From contig CACHJN010000006.1 in assembly GCA_902580115.1 (NCBI GenBank), forward strand, positions 1 to 62,915: a stretch of DNA of 62,915 nt, in the 5' to 3' direction. This document shows positions 38,871 through 48,704 of this stretch, piece after piece. A program made the position numbers and the translations under genes. Source of the DNA: an uncultured Pelagibacteraceae bacterium. GTDB lineage: Bacteria > Pseudomonadota > Alphaproteobacteria > Pelagibacterales > Pelagibacteraceae. The notes under the pieces are model-generated. The model did no database searches, was not told where the DNA came from, and saw only the letters and a program-made list of their open reading frames with translations. How positions within the stretch are numbered: the stretch's first letter is position 1; the number at the start of each line of letters is the position of its first letter.

Positions 38871-40928
38871 ATGTCAGAATTTATATTAGAACTTTATAGT
38901 GAAGAGATACCACCTAATTTACAAATCAATGCAAGAAATGATCTACAAGAAAAAATTAAAAATTCTTTAATAGAAGAAAATATAAAATATGGATCTCTAA
39001 GTGCATTTTCATCACCGACGAGACTTACAATATTTCTTAAAGATTTTTCAGATAAAATTAAGATACCCTCTAAAGAAATAAGAGGTCCAAAAGTAGGGGT
39101 CATGGAAGATATCATAAATAATTTTTTAAAAGCACATGATTCATCTCGAAAAGATCTTATGGAAAAGCAAAATGAAAAAGGGGATTTCTATTATATCAAA
39201 ACCAAAAGTAAAGAGGTTCTATCTTCAGAGATATTAAAAAAGATAGTTGTAAATAGTATAGCTTCTATCAGGTGGAAAAAATCAATGAGGTGGTCTGATA
39301 CAGACTTATTATGGGGAAGACCTTTAAGATCTATTTTAGCTATATATAACAAGAAAATACTAGCTTTTAGTTATGGTCATTTAAAAGCTAGCGATTGTAT
39401 CATAATAGAAAAAGACCTGGATACTAAAATTAAAAAGGTCACAAATTTTAAGGATTATCAAAAATTATTATTAAATAACAATATAATACTCGACCATGAG
39501 GATAGAGAGAAAAAAATAATCAAAAAATTTGAAAGTTTTTATAAATCTAAAAATTTTAAGAATCATTACGACATTAAACTTTTAAAAGAAGTAACTAATA
39601 TCGTAGAAGATCCTCATGTATTGCTAATCAATTTTGATAAAAAATATTTGGTGTTACCAAAAGAAATTATTATTTCCACATTGCAAAATCACCAAAGATA
39701 TTTTCCTATTTTTGATAAAAAAGATGAGATCACTAATTTTTTTTTGGTAGTAACAAATAAAAAGGATACAAATAATGTTATTAAAGATGGAAACAAAAGA
39801 GTAGTAGAAGCCAGATTGGCAGATGCTAAATTCTTTTGGGACAAAGACAAATCAAAAAATTTAATCAAACAAATTGCAAAACTTAAAGATATAAAATTTT
39901 ATGAGGGACTCGGCTCTATTTACGACAAAACTCAGAGATTAAGAAAATTAAGCGGTATGTTGGCTGATGAGTTTAACTTAAATAAAGAAAAAGCAGAGAT
40001 AGCAGCGTCCATCTCAAAATCTGACTTGTGTTCGGACTTGGTAAATGAATATCCAGATCTTCAAGGACTAATGGGAAAATATTTTGCTTTGAGTCAAGGG
40101 TTTGACGAAGATGTATCAAATGCAGTAAGCGATCATTATCTTCCGTTAGGAAATAATTCTTTGACATCAAAAAAACCAATCAGTTATGTTGTAGCAATTT
40201 CAGATAAAATTGATACTTTAGTTGGTTTTTTTCTGATTAATGAAAAACCAACTAGTTCAAAAGATCCTTTTGCTTTAAGAAGATCGGCTATTGGATTGTT
40301 AAGAACTATAATAGATAATAAATTAAATCTTAAACTCAGAAATTTAATAAGTTACAATATAAAATTACTTGAGGAACAAGGCGTAAGAAATATCAATGAA
40401 AACTCTGAAAATGAAATATTAAATTTTCTCAAAGAAAGAATGAAAAATATTTTAAAAGACAAAAATATAAAAAATGACATTATTGAAGCGTCTATAAGTT
40501 CATATTTTAGTGATAATTATTTTGATCTTTACAAAAAAAACACTTTAATGAACAAATATATAAACAAAGAAGCTGGGAAAAATGCAATTAGTTCTTATAA
40601 AAGAGCATTTAATATAGTGGAAAGTGCTAAAGAAAATTTATCAGGTAGGCCAGATGCTGTTTTATTTAGAAAGGACGAAGAAAAACATTTATTCGAAAAG
40701 CTAAACGAGATTCGAAAATCTTTTACAGTTAATGAGCAAGATAAAGATTATGAAAAGTTACTCTTGAGCCTGTCAGAAATTAAGATATTCACTGATAAAT
40801 TTTTTGATAATGTTATTGTAAATGACGATAATAATGATATTAAAAATAACAGACTAGAACTATTAAAAATGTTTTGTAATACTTTTAATAATTTTATAAA
40901 TTTTTCTAAACTAGAAGGTATATCGTGA
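38871..40928 (+). CDS. glyS: Glycyl-tRNA synthetase beta subunit
   Basis: A 685-residue beta subunit that recognises tRNA-Gly. The opening FILELYSEEIPPNLQINARNDL, the central PKEIIISTLQNHQRYFPIFD and RVVEARLADAKFFWDKD, and the C-terminal anticodon-binding-like domain are typical. Its TGA overlaps the GTG start of ppdK (GTGA). Confidence 0.97.
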   Translation: MSEFILELYSEEIPPNLQINARNDLQEKIKNSLIEENIKYGSLSAFSSPTRLTIFLKDFSDKIKIPSKEIRGPKVGVMEDIINNFLKAHDSSRKDLMEKQNEKGDFYYIKTKSKEVLSSEILKKIVVNSIASIRWKKSMRWSDTDLLWGRPLRSILAIYNKKILAFSYGHLKASDCIIIEKDLDTKIKKVTNFKDYQKLLLNNNIILDHEDREKKIIKKFESFYKSKNFKNHYDIKLLKEVTNIVEDPHVLLINFDKKYLVLPKEIIISTLQNHQRYFPIFDKKDEITNFFLVVTNKKDTNNVIKDGNKRVVEARLADAKFFWDKDKSKNLIKQIAKLKDIKFYEGLGSIYDKTQRLRKLSGMLADEFNLNKEKAEIAASISKSDLCSDLVNEYPDLQGLMGKYFALSQGFDEDVSNAVSDHYLPLGNNSLTSKKPISYVVAISDKIDTLVGFFLINEKPTSSKDPFALRRSAIGLLRTIIDNKLNLKLRNLISYNIKLLEEQGVRNINENSENEILNFLKERMKNILKDKNIKNDIIEASISSYFSDNYFDLYKKNTLMNKYINKEAGKNAISSYKRAFNIVESAKENLSGRPDAVLFRKDEEKHLFEKLNEIRKSFTVNEQDKDYEKLLLSLSEIKIFTDKFFDNVIVNDDNNDIKNNRLELLKMFCNTFNNFINFSKLEGIS

Positions 40929-43585
40929 AACAATTTATTTTCAGTTTTGATGATAAAAAAATTAGTAAAATTAAGAATAAAAAAAACTTATTAGGCGGAA
41001 AGGGGGCTAATCTTGCAGAAATGGGAAAGCTTGGCTTACCAGTGCCACCAGGATTTACAATTACCACAGAAGTCTGTGATATTTTTTACTCAAATAAAAA
41101 GAAATTGCCCACTAAAATTTTATCTCAAATTAAAACTGAGATTAAAAAGATAGAAAAAAAGACATCAAAAAAATTCGGAGATTTAAAAAATCCACTTTTA
41201 GTTTCTGTCAGATCTGGTGCAAGAATTTCAATGCCTGGGATGATGGATACTATTTTGAACTTAGGATTAAATGATAAAACAGTAAACGCATTAGCCTCAA
41301 AATCTAAAAATGCTCGCTTTGCAAAAGATAGTTATAGACGATTTATTCAAATGTTTAGCAACGTAGTAATGGGAGTAGAGGGACATTTATTTGAAGAAAT
41401 GATAGATAATTTTAAACTTACTAAAGGCGTATTACAAGACACAGAAATTGATGCTTCTGATTGGGATGGACTTATAGAAAACTTTAAAAAACTGGTAAAA
41501 GAAAAAACTGGAAAAAATTTCCCTCAAGATGTTAGTGAGCAATTGATCGAGGCTGTGAGCTCAGTATTTAGATCTTGGGAAAGTCAACGAGCAAAAACTT
41601 ATAGGAAACTAAATAGAATACCTGACGAATGGGGAACAGCTGTAAATGTTCAAGCCATGGTCTTTGGAAACATGGGTAGTGATTGCGCTACCGGAGTAGC
41701 TTTCACAAGAAATCCGTCTACTGGCGAAAATTCATTTTTCGGTGAATATTTAATTAATGCTCAAGGTGAGGATGTTGTTGCTGGCACAAGAACACCACAA
41801 TATATTACAAAAAAATCAAAAAAAGAATCAGGTTCAAAAGAATTATCAATGCAAGAAGCAATGCCCAATGCTTATAAAGAATTAGAAAAAGTTTTTATAA
41901 AATTAGAAAAACATTATAGAGATATGCAAGATATTGAATTCACAGTTGAAAATAATAAACTCTGGATGCTTCAAACAAGGTCTGGAAAAAGAACTGCTAA
42001 AGCAGGAATTAAAATTGCAGTTGACATGGTTAAGGAAAAATTAATTTCTAGAAAAGAAGCAATACTAAGAATTGATCCAAATACCATTGATACACTTTTA
42101 CATCCCACTTTAGACGATAAAGTTAAAAAGGAGATAATAGCATCTGGTTTACCTGCGTCGCCTGGTGCAGCAAGTGGCAAAGTTGTTTTTACTGCTGACG
42201 AAGCGGAAAAATTAAATAATATGATGCAAGATACAATTTTGGTTAGATTAGAAACATCACCAGAGGATATTCATGGAATGCATGCAGCAAAAGGTATTTT
42301 GACTGCGAGAGGCGGAATGACCAGTCATGCTGCTGTAGTCGCAAGAGGAATGGGTCGACCATGTGTTTCAGGATCAAGTGAGATAACAATTGATTATGAG
42401 AACAAACAATTTAAAGCAGGTAATGAAATTATAAAAGAAGGTGAAATCATAACAATTGATGGGGGAAGCGGTAAGGTTATGAAAGGCTTGGTTCCAACAG
42501 TTAAACCTGAAATTTCAGGATATTTTTCAACAATAATGAAATGGGCAGATGAATTCAGAAAATTAAAAATAAGAACTAATGCTGAGACTGAACAAGATAG
42601 CAAAACAGCTATAGATTTTGGTGCAGAAGGAATAGGGCTATGTAGAACTGAACACATGTTTTTTGATGAAGATAGAATATTATCAGTAAGACAAATGATT
42701 CTTTCTAGATCAAATGAGGACAGAAATCATGCACTTTCAAAACTTTTGCCTTATCAAAAAGAAGATTTCAAAAAAATCTTTAAAGTAATGTCAGGTTTAC
42801 CTGTTACTGTAAGATTATTAGATCCACCATTACATGAATTTTTACCTAAGGCAGATAAGGACGTTGATGAAGTTGCTAGATCCTTAAATTTAGCATCTAA
42901 AGAAATTCGAGATAGAATATCAGAGCTACATGAGGAAAATCCAATGCTTGGCCATAGAGGTTGTAGACTAGGGATATCTTTCCCTGAGATTTATGAAATG
43001 CAGTGCAGAGCTATTTTCGAAGCAATAGTAGAACTTAAAAAAGAGAAAATAAAATCTGCTTTTGTAGAAATTATGATTCCGTTAGTTTCAACAGAATCAG
43101 AATTAAGAATTATGCGTTCGCTAGTTGACCGGGTCGCCCATCAAATTGAGACACAAAATAAAACTAAATTAAATTATATCGTAGGAACAATGATTGAACT
43201 ACCTAGAGCAGCATTACAAGCAAAAGATATATCTAAACATGCAGATTTTTTTAGTTTTGGTACTAATGATTTAACTCAAACTACTTATGGTATTAGTAGA
43301 GATGACTCTGGTAAATTTTTAAATGATTATATAGACAATAAAATCTTCGATGTTGATCCTTTTGTTAGTATAGATCAAAGTGGTGTAGGTGAACTTGTTG
43401 AGATTGCTTCTTCAAGGGGTAGAAAAACTAATAAAAAAATTAAACTTGGTATTTGTGGTGAACATGGCGGTGATCCTAAAAGTATAGAATTTTGTTCTAA
43501 GACGGGTTTAGATTATGTTTCTTGCTCTCCTTTTCGAGTGCCGGTTGCTAGACTGGCTGCAGCACAAGCGGAGTTATCCAAGTAA
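40925..43585 (+). CDS. ppdK: Pyruvate phosphate dikinase
   Basis: An 886-residue PPDK interconverting pyruvate, ATP and Pi with PEP, AMP and PPi. The N-terminal ATP-grasp begins at LLGGKGANLAEMGKLGLPVPPGFTITTEVC; the phosphohistidine domain has LTARGGMTSHAAVVARGMGRPCVSG; the PEP-binding domain contains FGTNDLTQTTYGISRDD and the ending GICGEHGGDPKS. The GTG start overlaps glyS by 4 nt. It supports PEP formation for gluconeogenesis. The 3' end overlaps convergent nadC by 12 nt. Confidence 0.97.
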   Translation: MKQFIFSFDDKKISKIKNKKNLLGGKGANLAEMGKLGLPVPPGFTITTEVCDIFYSNKKKLPTKILSQIKTEIKKIEKKTSKKFGDLKNPLLVSVRSGARISMPGMMDTILNLGLNDKTVNALASKSKNARFAKDSYRRFIQMFSNVVMGVEGHLFEEMIDNFKLTKGVLQDTEIDASDWDGLIENFKKLVKEKTGKNFPQDVSEQLIEAVSSVFRSWESQRAKTYRKLNRIPDEWGTAVNVQAMVFGNMGSDCATGVAFTRNPSTGENSFFGEYLINAQGEDVVAGTRTPQYITKKSKKESGSKELSMQEAMPNAYKELEKVFIKLEKHYRDMQDIEFTVENNKLWMLQTRSGKRTAKAGIKIAVDMVKEKLISRKEAILRIDPNTIDTLLHPTLDDKVKKEIIASGLPASPGAASGKVVFTADEAEKLNNMMQDTILVRLETSPEDIHGMHAAKGILTARGGMTSHAAVVARGMGRPCVSGSSEITIDYENKQFKAGNEIIKEGEIITIDGGSGKVMKGLVPTVKPEISGYFSTIMKWADEFRKLKIRTNAETEQDSKTAIDFGAEGIGLCRTEHMFFDEDRILSVRQMILSRSNEDRNHALSKLLPYQKEDFKKIFKVMSGLPVTVRLLDPPLHEFLPKADKDVDEVARSLNLASKEIRDRISELHEENPMLGHRGCRLGISFPEIYEMQCRAIFEAIVELKKEKIKSAFVEIMIPLVSTESELRIMRSLVDRVAHQIETQNKTKLNYIVGTMIELPRAALQAKDISKHADFFSFGTNDLTQTTYGISRDDSGKFLNDYIDNKIFDVDPFVSIDQSGVGELVEIASSRGRKTNKKIKLGICGEHGGDPKSIEFCSKTGLDYVSCSPFRVPVARLAAAQAELSK

Positions 43586-44419
43586 TAAACTAGTATCAAA
43601 AGTTTTAGCGCTATGAGTTATAGCACCAACTGAAATTCTATTAATTCCAGTTCTGGAAATTTTTTTTATATTTCCTAAATTAGCATTGCCAGAATATTCA
43701 GTTTCATATTTTTTATTACAGAGTTTGAGGCATTTTTTTAATTGAGAAATACTCATATTGTCAAAAAGTATTCTTCTAAATTTTAATCCTAATATTTTTT
43801 TTAATTGTTTCATGTTTTCAATTTCAACCGTAACAACTTTTTTAGATCGAGAAGCTCTAGAAACAAGTTTTTTTAAATCACTAGCAGCCTTTATATGATT
43901 ATCTTTTATTAAAACTTCGTCACTTAAATTGTACCTATGATTAAATCCCCCACCTTGTTTAACAGCATATTTTTCTAACAATCTTAAGTTTGGAGTTGTT
44001 TTTCTTGTGCAACAAATTTTAGTTTTTTTTCCTACTTTTTTAACAAAATTATTAGTAGCTGTAGCAATACCTGATGCATGGTTTAAAAAATTTAAAGCTG
44101 TTCTTTCAGCTGTAAGTATCGTTTTTGTATTTGCCAAAATTTCAGCAATCACTTTATTTTTTTTTATAAACTTTCCATCTTTTATTTTAGATTTAAAAAT
44201 CGATTCTTTTCCAACTAATTTAAATGCTTGCCTACAAAATCCTATCCCAGCAATTACTCCATTTTGTTTAGCTATTATTTTTGCTTTAATTTTCTTATTG
44301 CTGAATTTTATTAGTTTAGTAGTTATATCGCCCATAGGTCTTAGATCTTCTTCCAAGGCTTTTTTCACTACTGAATTAATATACTTTTGATTTATTTTTT
44401 GCACTGATCTAACGACCAA
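43574..44419 (-). CDS. nadC: Nicotinate-nucleotide pyrophosphorylase (carboxylating)
   Basis: A 281-residue quinolinate phosphoribosyltransferase making nicotinate mononucleotide. EDLRPMGDITTKL, TAERTALNFLNHASGIAT, CCTRKTTPNLRLLEKYAVKQGGGFNHRYNLSDEVLIKDNH and the C-terminal ISVGAITHSAKTFD are typical. It overlaps nadA by 11 nt. nadB is not in the window. Confidence 0.96.
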   Translation of the reverse strand: MVVRSVQKINQKYINSVVKKALEEDLRPMGDITTKLIKFSNKKIKAKIIAKQNGVIAGIGFCRQAFKLVGKESIFKSKIKDGKFIKKNKVIAEILANTKTILTAERTALNFLNHASGIATATNNFVKKVGKKTKICCTRKTTPNLRLLEKYAVKQGGGFNHRYNLSDEVLIKDNHIKAASDLKKLVSRASRSKKVVTVEIENMKQLKKILGLKFRRILFDNMSISQLKKCLKLCNKKYETEYSGNANLGNIKKISRTGINRISVGAITHSAKTFDTSLLLG

Positions 44420-45398
44420 TTTCAGTCATTCTAATTACGGATTTCCTTGCAGCCTCAATTGTTTTATCATCCAACATAATTTCATTAGTTTCATTTTCTA
44501 AACAATCAAGTATTTTTTTTAAATCTATTTTCTTCATATACGGACAAAGATTGCAAGGTTTTATGAAACTTACATTTGGATTGTCCGCTTCAACATTATC
44601 GCTCATTGAGCATTCTGTTACTAACATCACTTTTTTTGGCTGATTGTCTTTAACATAATTTATCATCCCTGAAGTTGATCCAGTAAAATCAGAAGCCTTT
44701 ATCACATCTGGAGGACATTCAGGGTGAGCAATTACTTTGATACCGGGATTTTGTTTTTTTATATCTTGTATTTCTTTTGCGCTAAATTGTTCATGTACTA
44801 TACAAGTTCCTTTCCAAGATATAATTTTAACTTTTGTATTTTTTGAAACATAGTCAGCTAAATATTGATCTGGTAAAAAAATTACTTTTTCAACATTCAA
44901 CGACTCAACAACTTTTACTGCATTCGCAGATGTACAACATACATCGGTCTCTGCTTTAACATCTGCTGATGTATTAACGTATGAAACCACAGGTACTCCA
45001 GGATATTTTTGCTTTAACATTCTTACATCTGCTCCTGTTATAGATGTTGATAACGAACAACCAGCCTTCATATCTGGTAAAAAAACTTTTTTATTAGGAC
45101 TCATTAGTTTTGCAGTTTCAGCCATAAAATGAACTCCGCACATAATTATTTTATCTGCTGAAGTTTTTGAAGCCTCTACTGCGAGAGCTAAGGAGTCAGC
45201 TGCAATATCAGCTACACCATGATAAATTTCTGGTGTTTGATAATTATGAGCTAAAATTATCGCGTTTTTTTCTTTTTTTAGTTTATTTATTTTTTCTATA
45301 AGCGGCTGATGTATCTTCCACTCAACATCAGGCACAAATTTTGAGATTTTTTTGTAAATCTCTTCTGAATTTTTAATACTTTCTTGTTGAGCAGACAT
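44409..45398 (-). CDS. nadA: Quinolinate synthase
   Basis: A 329-residue [4Fe-4S] enzyme condensing iminoaspartate with DHAP to quinolinate. AIILAHNYQTPEIYHGVADIAADSLALA, MCGVHFMAETAKLMSP, PDMKAGCSLSTSITG, AHPECPPDV and the C-terminal FIKPCNLCPYMKKI supply the expected cysteines. With nadC it makes up two of the three de novo NAD steps. The usual first-step gene nadB (aspartate oxidase) is absent here; iminoaspartate must come from an enzyme encoded elsewhere. Confidence 0.96.
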   Translation of the reverse strand: MSAQQESIKNSEEIYKKISKFVPDVEWKIHQPLIEKINKLKKEKNAIILAHNYQTPEIYHGVADIAADSLALAVEASKTSADKIIMCGVHFMAETAKLMSPNKKVFLPDMKAGCSLSTSITGADVRMLKQKYPGVPVVSYVNTSADVKAETDVCCTSANAVKVVESLNVEKVIFLPDQYLADYVSKNTKVKIISWKGTCIVHEQFSAKEIQDIKKQNPGIKVIAHPECPPDVIKASDFTGSTSGMINYVKDNQPKKVMLVTECSMSDNVEADNPNVSFIKPCNLCPYMKKIDLKKILDCLENETNEIMLDDKTIEAARKSVIRMTEIGR

Positions 45399-45459
45399 AC
45401 TAATTCTAGTCTATCAACTTGAACAATAATTGTCATTCATTTATTGTCGCATAAAATAA

Positions 45460-45544
45460 GCGGTCGTGCTGAAATTGGTAGACAGGCACGGTTGAGGGCC
45501 GTGTGGGTTTTCCCATGAGAGTTCGAGTCTCTCCGACCGCACCA
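45460..45544 (+). tRNA. tRNA-Leu (GAG)
   Basis: An 85-nt class II tRNA with encoded CCA. The acceptor is GCGGUCG/CGACCGC, the anticodon loop is UUGAGGG (anticodon GAG), and a long variable arm (UGUGGGUUUUCCCAUG region) is typical of leucine. The T loop UUCGAGU is normal. It lies 61 nt from divergent nadA and 65 nt upstream of fdh. Confidence 0.95.
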
Positions 45545-45609
45545 AAAACGTTTAGAAACCTAAATAAATAAGAATTGACTTTATCTTTAGTTAATAGTCA
45601 ACTAATAAA

Positions 45610-46809
45610 ATGAAAATACTATGTGTACTGTACGATGATCCAAAAAAAGGAATGCCGAAAAGTTATCCTTTGTCAAGTTTACCGAAATTAGATAAATATC
45701 CAGATGGAATGACCTTGCCATCTCCAAAAGGAATAGATTTTAATCCTGGAGAATTATTGGGATGTGTATCAGGAGAGCTAGGTTTACGAAAATTTTTAGA
45801 GTCAAATGGTCATACTTTAGTTGTTACTTCAGACAAAGATGCTAAAGGCTGTAAGGCAGATAAAGAACTTATTGATGCTGATATTGTAATATCACAACCA
45901 TTTTGGCCTTATTATTTAACTAAAGAAAAAATTAAAACAGCTAAAAATCTTAAAATGGCAATTACAGCAGGTATAGGTTCTGATCATGTTGATTTACAAG
46001 CAGCCATGGATAATAAAATAGACGTTGTTGAAGTAACTTATTGTAATTCAAGATCTGTGGCCGAACATATTGTAATGATGATTTTATCACTAGTTAGAGA
46101 CTATCATAATCAACATGCTATCGTTAAAGATGGTGGTTGGAACATAGCTGATGCCGTTCAAAGATCATACGATGTAGAAGGTATGCATGTTGGAACAGTT
46201 GCAGCTGGAAGAATAGGTTTAGATGCATTAAGAAAAATGAAACCTTTTGATGTTCATCTACATTACTTTGATAGACACAAACTGCCTGACTCTGTTGAAA
46301 AAGAATTAAATTTAACATTTCATGACTCCGTAGAATCATTAGTTAAAGTTTGTGACGTTGTAACTATAAATTGTCCTCTTCACCCAGAAACAGAAAATTT
46401 ATTTGATGATAAATTAATTAGTAAAATGAAAAAAGGTGCATACATTATTAATACTGCAAGAGGTAAAATTTGTAATAGAGAGGCAATTGCTAAAGCTTTA
46501 AAGTCTGGTCAATTAAGTGGATATGCTGGAGATGTATGGTTTCCTCAACCAGCTCCAAACGATCATGTTTGGCGGTCAATGCCTAATCATGGAATGACAC
46601 CTCATACATCTGGAACCTCTTTATCTGCTCAATATAGGTATGCCGCAGGAGTTAGGGAAATTTTAGAATGTTTCTTTGATAAAAAACCAATTAGGGAACA
46701 ATACTTAATTGTAAAAGATGGCCAACTTGCAGGAATGGGAGCGCACTCTTACAGCAAAGGAAGTGCAACTGGTGGATCCGAAGAAGCTGCCAAATATAAA
46801 AAGAAATAA
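45610..46809 (+). CDS. fdh: NAD-dependent formate dehydrogenase
   Basis: A 399-residue D-2-hydroxyacid dehydrogenase-fold enzyme of the single-subunit NAD-FDH type, oxidising formate to CO2. Landmarks are the long N-terminal segment (PSPKGIDFNPGELLGCVSGELGLRKFL), ITAGIGSDHVDL, the Rossmann loop VAAGRIGLDAL, NTARGKICNREA and the catalytic-His region NHGMTPHTSGTS. The length and N-terminal extension separate it from lactate or phosphoglycerate dehydrogenases. Its stop abuts the convergent fhs stop (TAATTA). Confidence 0.93.
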   Translation: MKILCVLYDDPKKGMPKSYPLSSLPKLDKYPDGMTLPSPKGIDFNPGELLGCVSGELGLRKFLESNGHTLVVTSDKDAKGCKADKELIDADIVISQPFWPYYLTKEKIKTAKNLKMAITAGIGSDHVDLQAAMDNKIDVVEVTYCNSRSVAEHIVMMILSLVRDYHNQHAIVKDGGWNIADAVQRSYDVEGMHVGTVAAGRIGLDALRKMKPFDVHLHYFDRHKLPDSVEKELNLTFHDSVESLVKVCDVVTINCPLHPETENLFDDKLISKMKKGAYIINTARGKICNREAIAKALKSGQLSGYAGDVWFPQPAPNDHVWRSMPNHGMTPHTSGTSLSAQYRYAAGVREILECFFDKKPIREQYLIVKDGQLAGMGAHSYSKGSATGGSEEAAKYKKK

Positions 46810-48495
46810 TTAAAACAGTCCTTCAACATCACCTTTCTTATTTAATTTTATCTTATCTGCAGCAGGTGTTCTCGGTAAACCAGGCATGGTCATTATTGAT
46901 CCACAAACTACGACTATAAATTCAGCTCCACTTGATAACCTGATTTCTCTCACTTCTAACTTATGATCAGTTGGAGCTCCTTTTAATTTTGGGTTAACAG
47001 AAAAACTATACTGTGTTTTGGCAATACATACTGGGAATTTTGAATATCCAGCTCGCTCAAGTTTAGATAATTGCTCTTTTGCTGTATCGCTTATTTCAAC
47101 TGAACTTGCTCTATAAATTTTATTTGCAACTGTTTCAATCTTCTCTAATAATGAGATTTTATCATCATAGATAAAATTAAATTTTGATTTTTTTGCCTCT
47201 TTACAAAGCTTGACAACCTTATTTGCTAATTCTTTTGTTCCTTTTCCACCATTAGCCCAGTGGGTGCAAAGGCTTACTTGTACATTTAAATCATTGCAAT
47301 ATTTCTTAATAATTTTTACTTCTTTCTCAGTATCTGTTTTAAAATGATTAATAGCAACGACAAGATCTAAGCCAAATTTTTTTATATTTTCAATATGCCT
47401 CTTTAAGTTTGGAAGACCTTTTTTGAGTGCATCTAAATTTTCTAATTTAAGATTATCTTTTTCTACACCACCATGCATTTTTAAAGCTCTTATAGTCGCA
47501 ACAAGAACTACACACTTCGGCTGTATTCCAGCTTTACGACACTTTATATTCAAAAATTTTTCAGCACCCAAATCTGCTCCAAACCCTGCTTCAGTTATTA
47601 CATACTCAGATAATTTTAATGCAGTTTTAGTCGCCAAAATCGAGTTACAACCATGAGCAATATTAGCGAATGGACCACCATGAATAATTGCAAGATTATT
47701 TTCTAAAGTTTGAACTGCATTAGGTCTTATCGCCTCTTTTAATAATACAGTCATTGGTCCATGAGCGTTTAAATCTTTTGCAAAAATAGGTTCTTTATTT
47801 TTTGAATACGCTACTGTTATATTTCCAATTTTTTTCTCTAACTCATTAATATCATTCGATAAACAAAAAATAGCCATTACTTCAGAAGCAACAGTTATAT
47901 CAAAGCTGTCCTCTCTCGGATGATTTGCTCTAAGTTGTTCTAAATTTATTTTTATCTTTCTTAAACTTCTGTCATTTAAATCTACCACTCTTTTCCAAAC
48001 AATATTTTCAGGATCAATATTAAGTTTGTTACCCCAGTATATATGATTATCGATAAGCGCTGATAATAAGTTATGAGCTGATGTAATAGCATGAAAGTCT
48101 CCAGTAAAATGCAAATTTATTTGCTCCATTGGAATGACTTGAGCATATCCTCCGCCAGCTGCTCCACCCTTCATACCAAAAGAGGGACCCAAACTTGGTT
48201 CTCTTAGACAAACAATAGACTTTTTTCCTATTTTGTTTAAACCATCATTTAATCCAACTGAAGTTGTAGTTTTTCCTTCTCCAGCTGGAGTGGGTGTTAT
48301 AGCGGTCACTAAAACTAAATTATTTTTTTTAGCTTTGAGTTTTTTTATATACTTCAAATTTATTTTAGCTACATGACGACCCATCGGGCTGAAAGCGAAA
48401 GGTTTGTCAGGAACTTTAAATTTTTTAAGAACTTTGTTGATTGGATAAATTTTAGCATTTCTTGCAATTTCAATATCCGACTTTATTTTACTCAT
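46810..48495 (-). CDS. fhs: Formate-tetrahydrofolate ligase
   Basis: A 561-residue ATP-dependent enzyme forming 10-formyl-THF from formate and THF. The P-loop-like [56 protein letters not shown] and [10 protein letters not shown] are diagnostic. A TTG two codons upstream is in frame, but the ATG at 48493-48495 is preferred because AGGA lies six nt before it. Convergent with fdh, so formate can be either oxidised or assimilated. Confidence 0.96.
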   Translation of the reverse strand: MSKIKSDIEIARNAKIYPINKVLKKFKVPDKPFAFSPMGRHVAKINLKYIKKLKAKKNNLVLVTAITPTPAGEGKTTTSVGLNDGLNKIGKKSIVCLREPSLGPSFGMKGGAAGGGYAQVIPMEQINLHFTGDFHAITSAHNLLSALIDNHIYWGNKLNIDPENIVWKRVVDLNDRSLRKIKINLEQLRANHPREDSFDITVASEVMAIFCLSNDINELEKKIGNITVAYSKNKEPIFAKDLNAHGPMTVLLKEAIRPNAVQTLENNLAIIHGGPFANIAHGCNSILATKTALKLSEYVITEAGFGADLGAEKFLNIKCRKAGIQPKCVVLVATIRALKMHGGVEKDNLKLENLDALKKGLPNLKRHIENIKKFGLDLVVAINHFKTDTEKEVKIIKKYCNDLNVQVSLCTHWANGGKGTKELANKVVKLCKEAKKSKFNFIYDDKISLLEKIETVANKIYRASSVEISDTAKEQLSKLERAGYSKFPVCIAKTQYSFSVNPKLKGAPTDHKLEVREIRLSSGAEFIVVVCGSIMTMPGLPRTPAADKIKLNKKGDVEGLF

Positions 48496-48584
48496 TCTCA
48501 ATCCTATATATAAAAATTAAACTTGTGTATACTAAACATTATTTTCTAGATTTAGCTATCATAAGAAATATGTTATAGTTCGAA

Positions 48585-48704
48585 ATGGTCGAGTTTTTTC
48601 GAAAAAGGAGAAAAATAATTTTAATAGTTCTAATTGTTCTATTTATAGAGTTGAGCGGCTATGGTATTTTGGCATCGCTTTCTAGATTACTTAACGCGCT
48701 TTAA
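48585..48704 (+). CDS. Possible small membrane protein (39 residues)
   Basis: ATG at 48585-48587 to TAA at 48702-48704 encodes a 39-residue frame beginning MVEFFRKRRK, followed by a hydrophobic helix IILIVLIVLFI (11-21) and ending SRLLNAL. Positive N-terminus plus a single helix is a plausible small inner-membrane protein. No Shine-Dalgarno is visible; TATAGT at 48574-48579 lies 5 nt before the ATG, which would suit a leaderless transcript. It lies in the 190-nt gap upstream of fhs and overlaps the 3' end of the racemase gene by 18 nt. It could also be a chance ORF. Confidence 0.3.
   Translation: MVEFFRKRRKIILIVLIVLFIELSGYGILASLSRLLNAL

Noticed and set aside
44007-44390. Plus-strand 127-codon hydrophobic frame opposite nadC
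   Set aside because: Antisense shadow of Lys-rich nadC codons, which read as Phe/Leu on the other strand; nadC is fully conserved.
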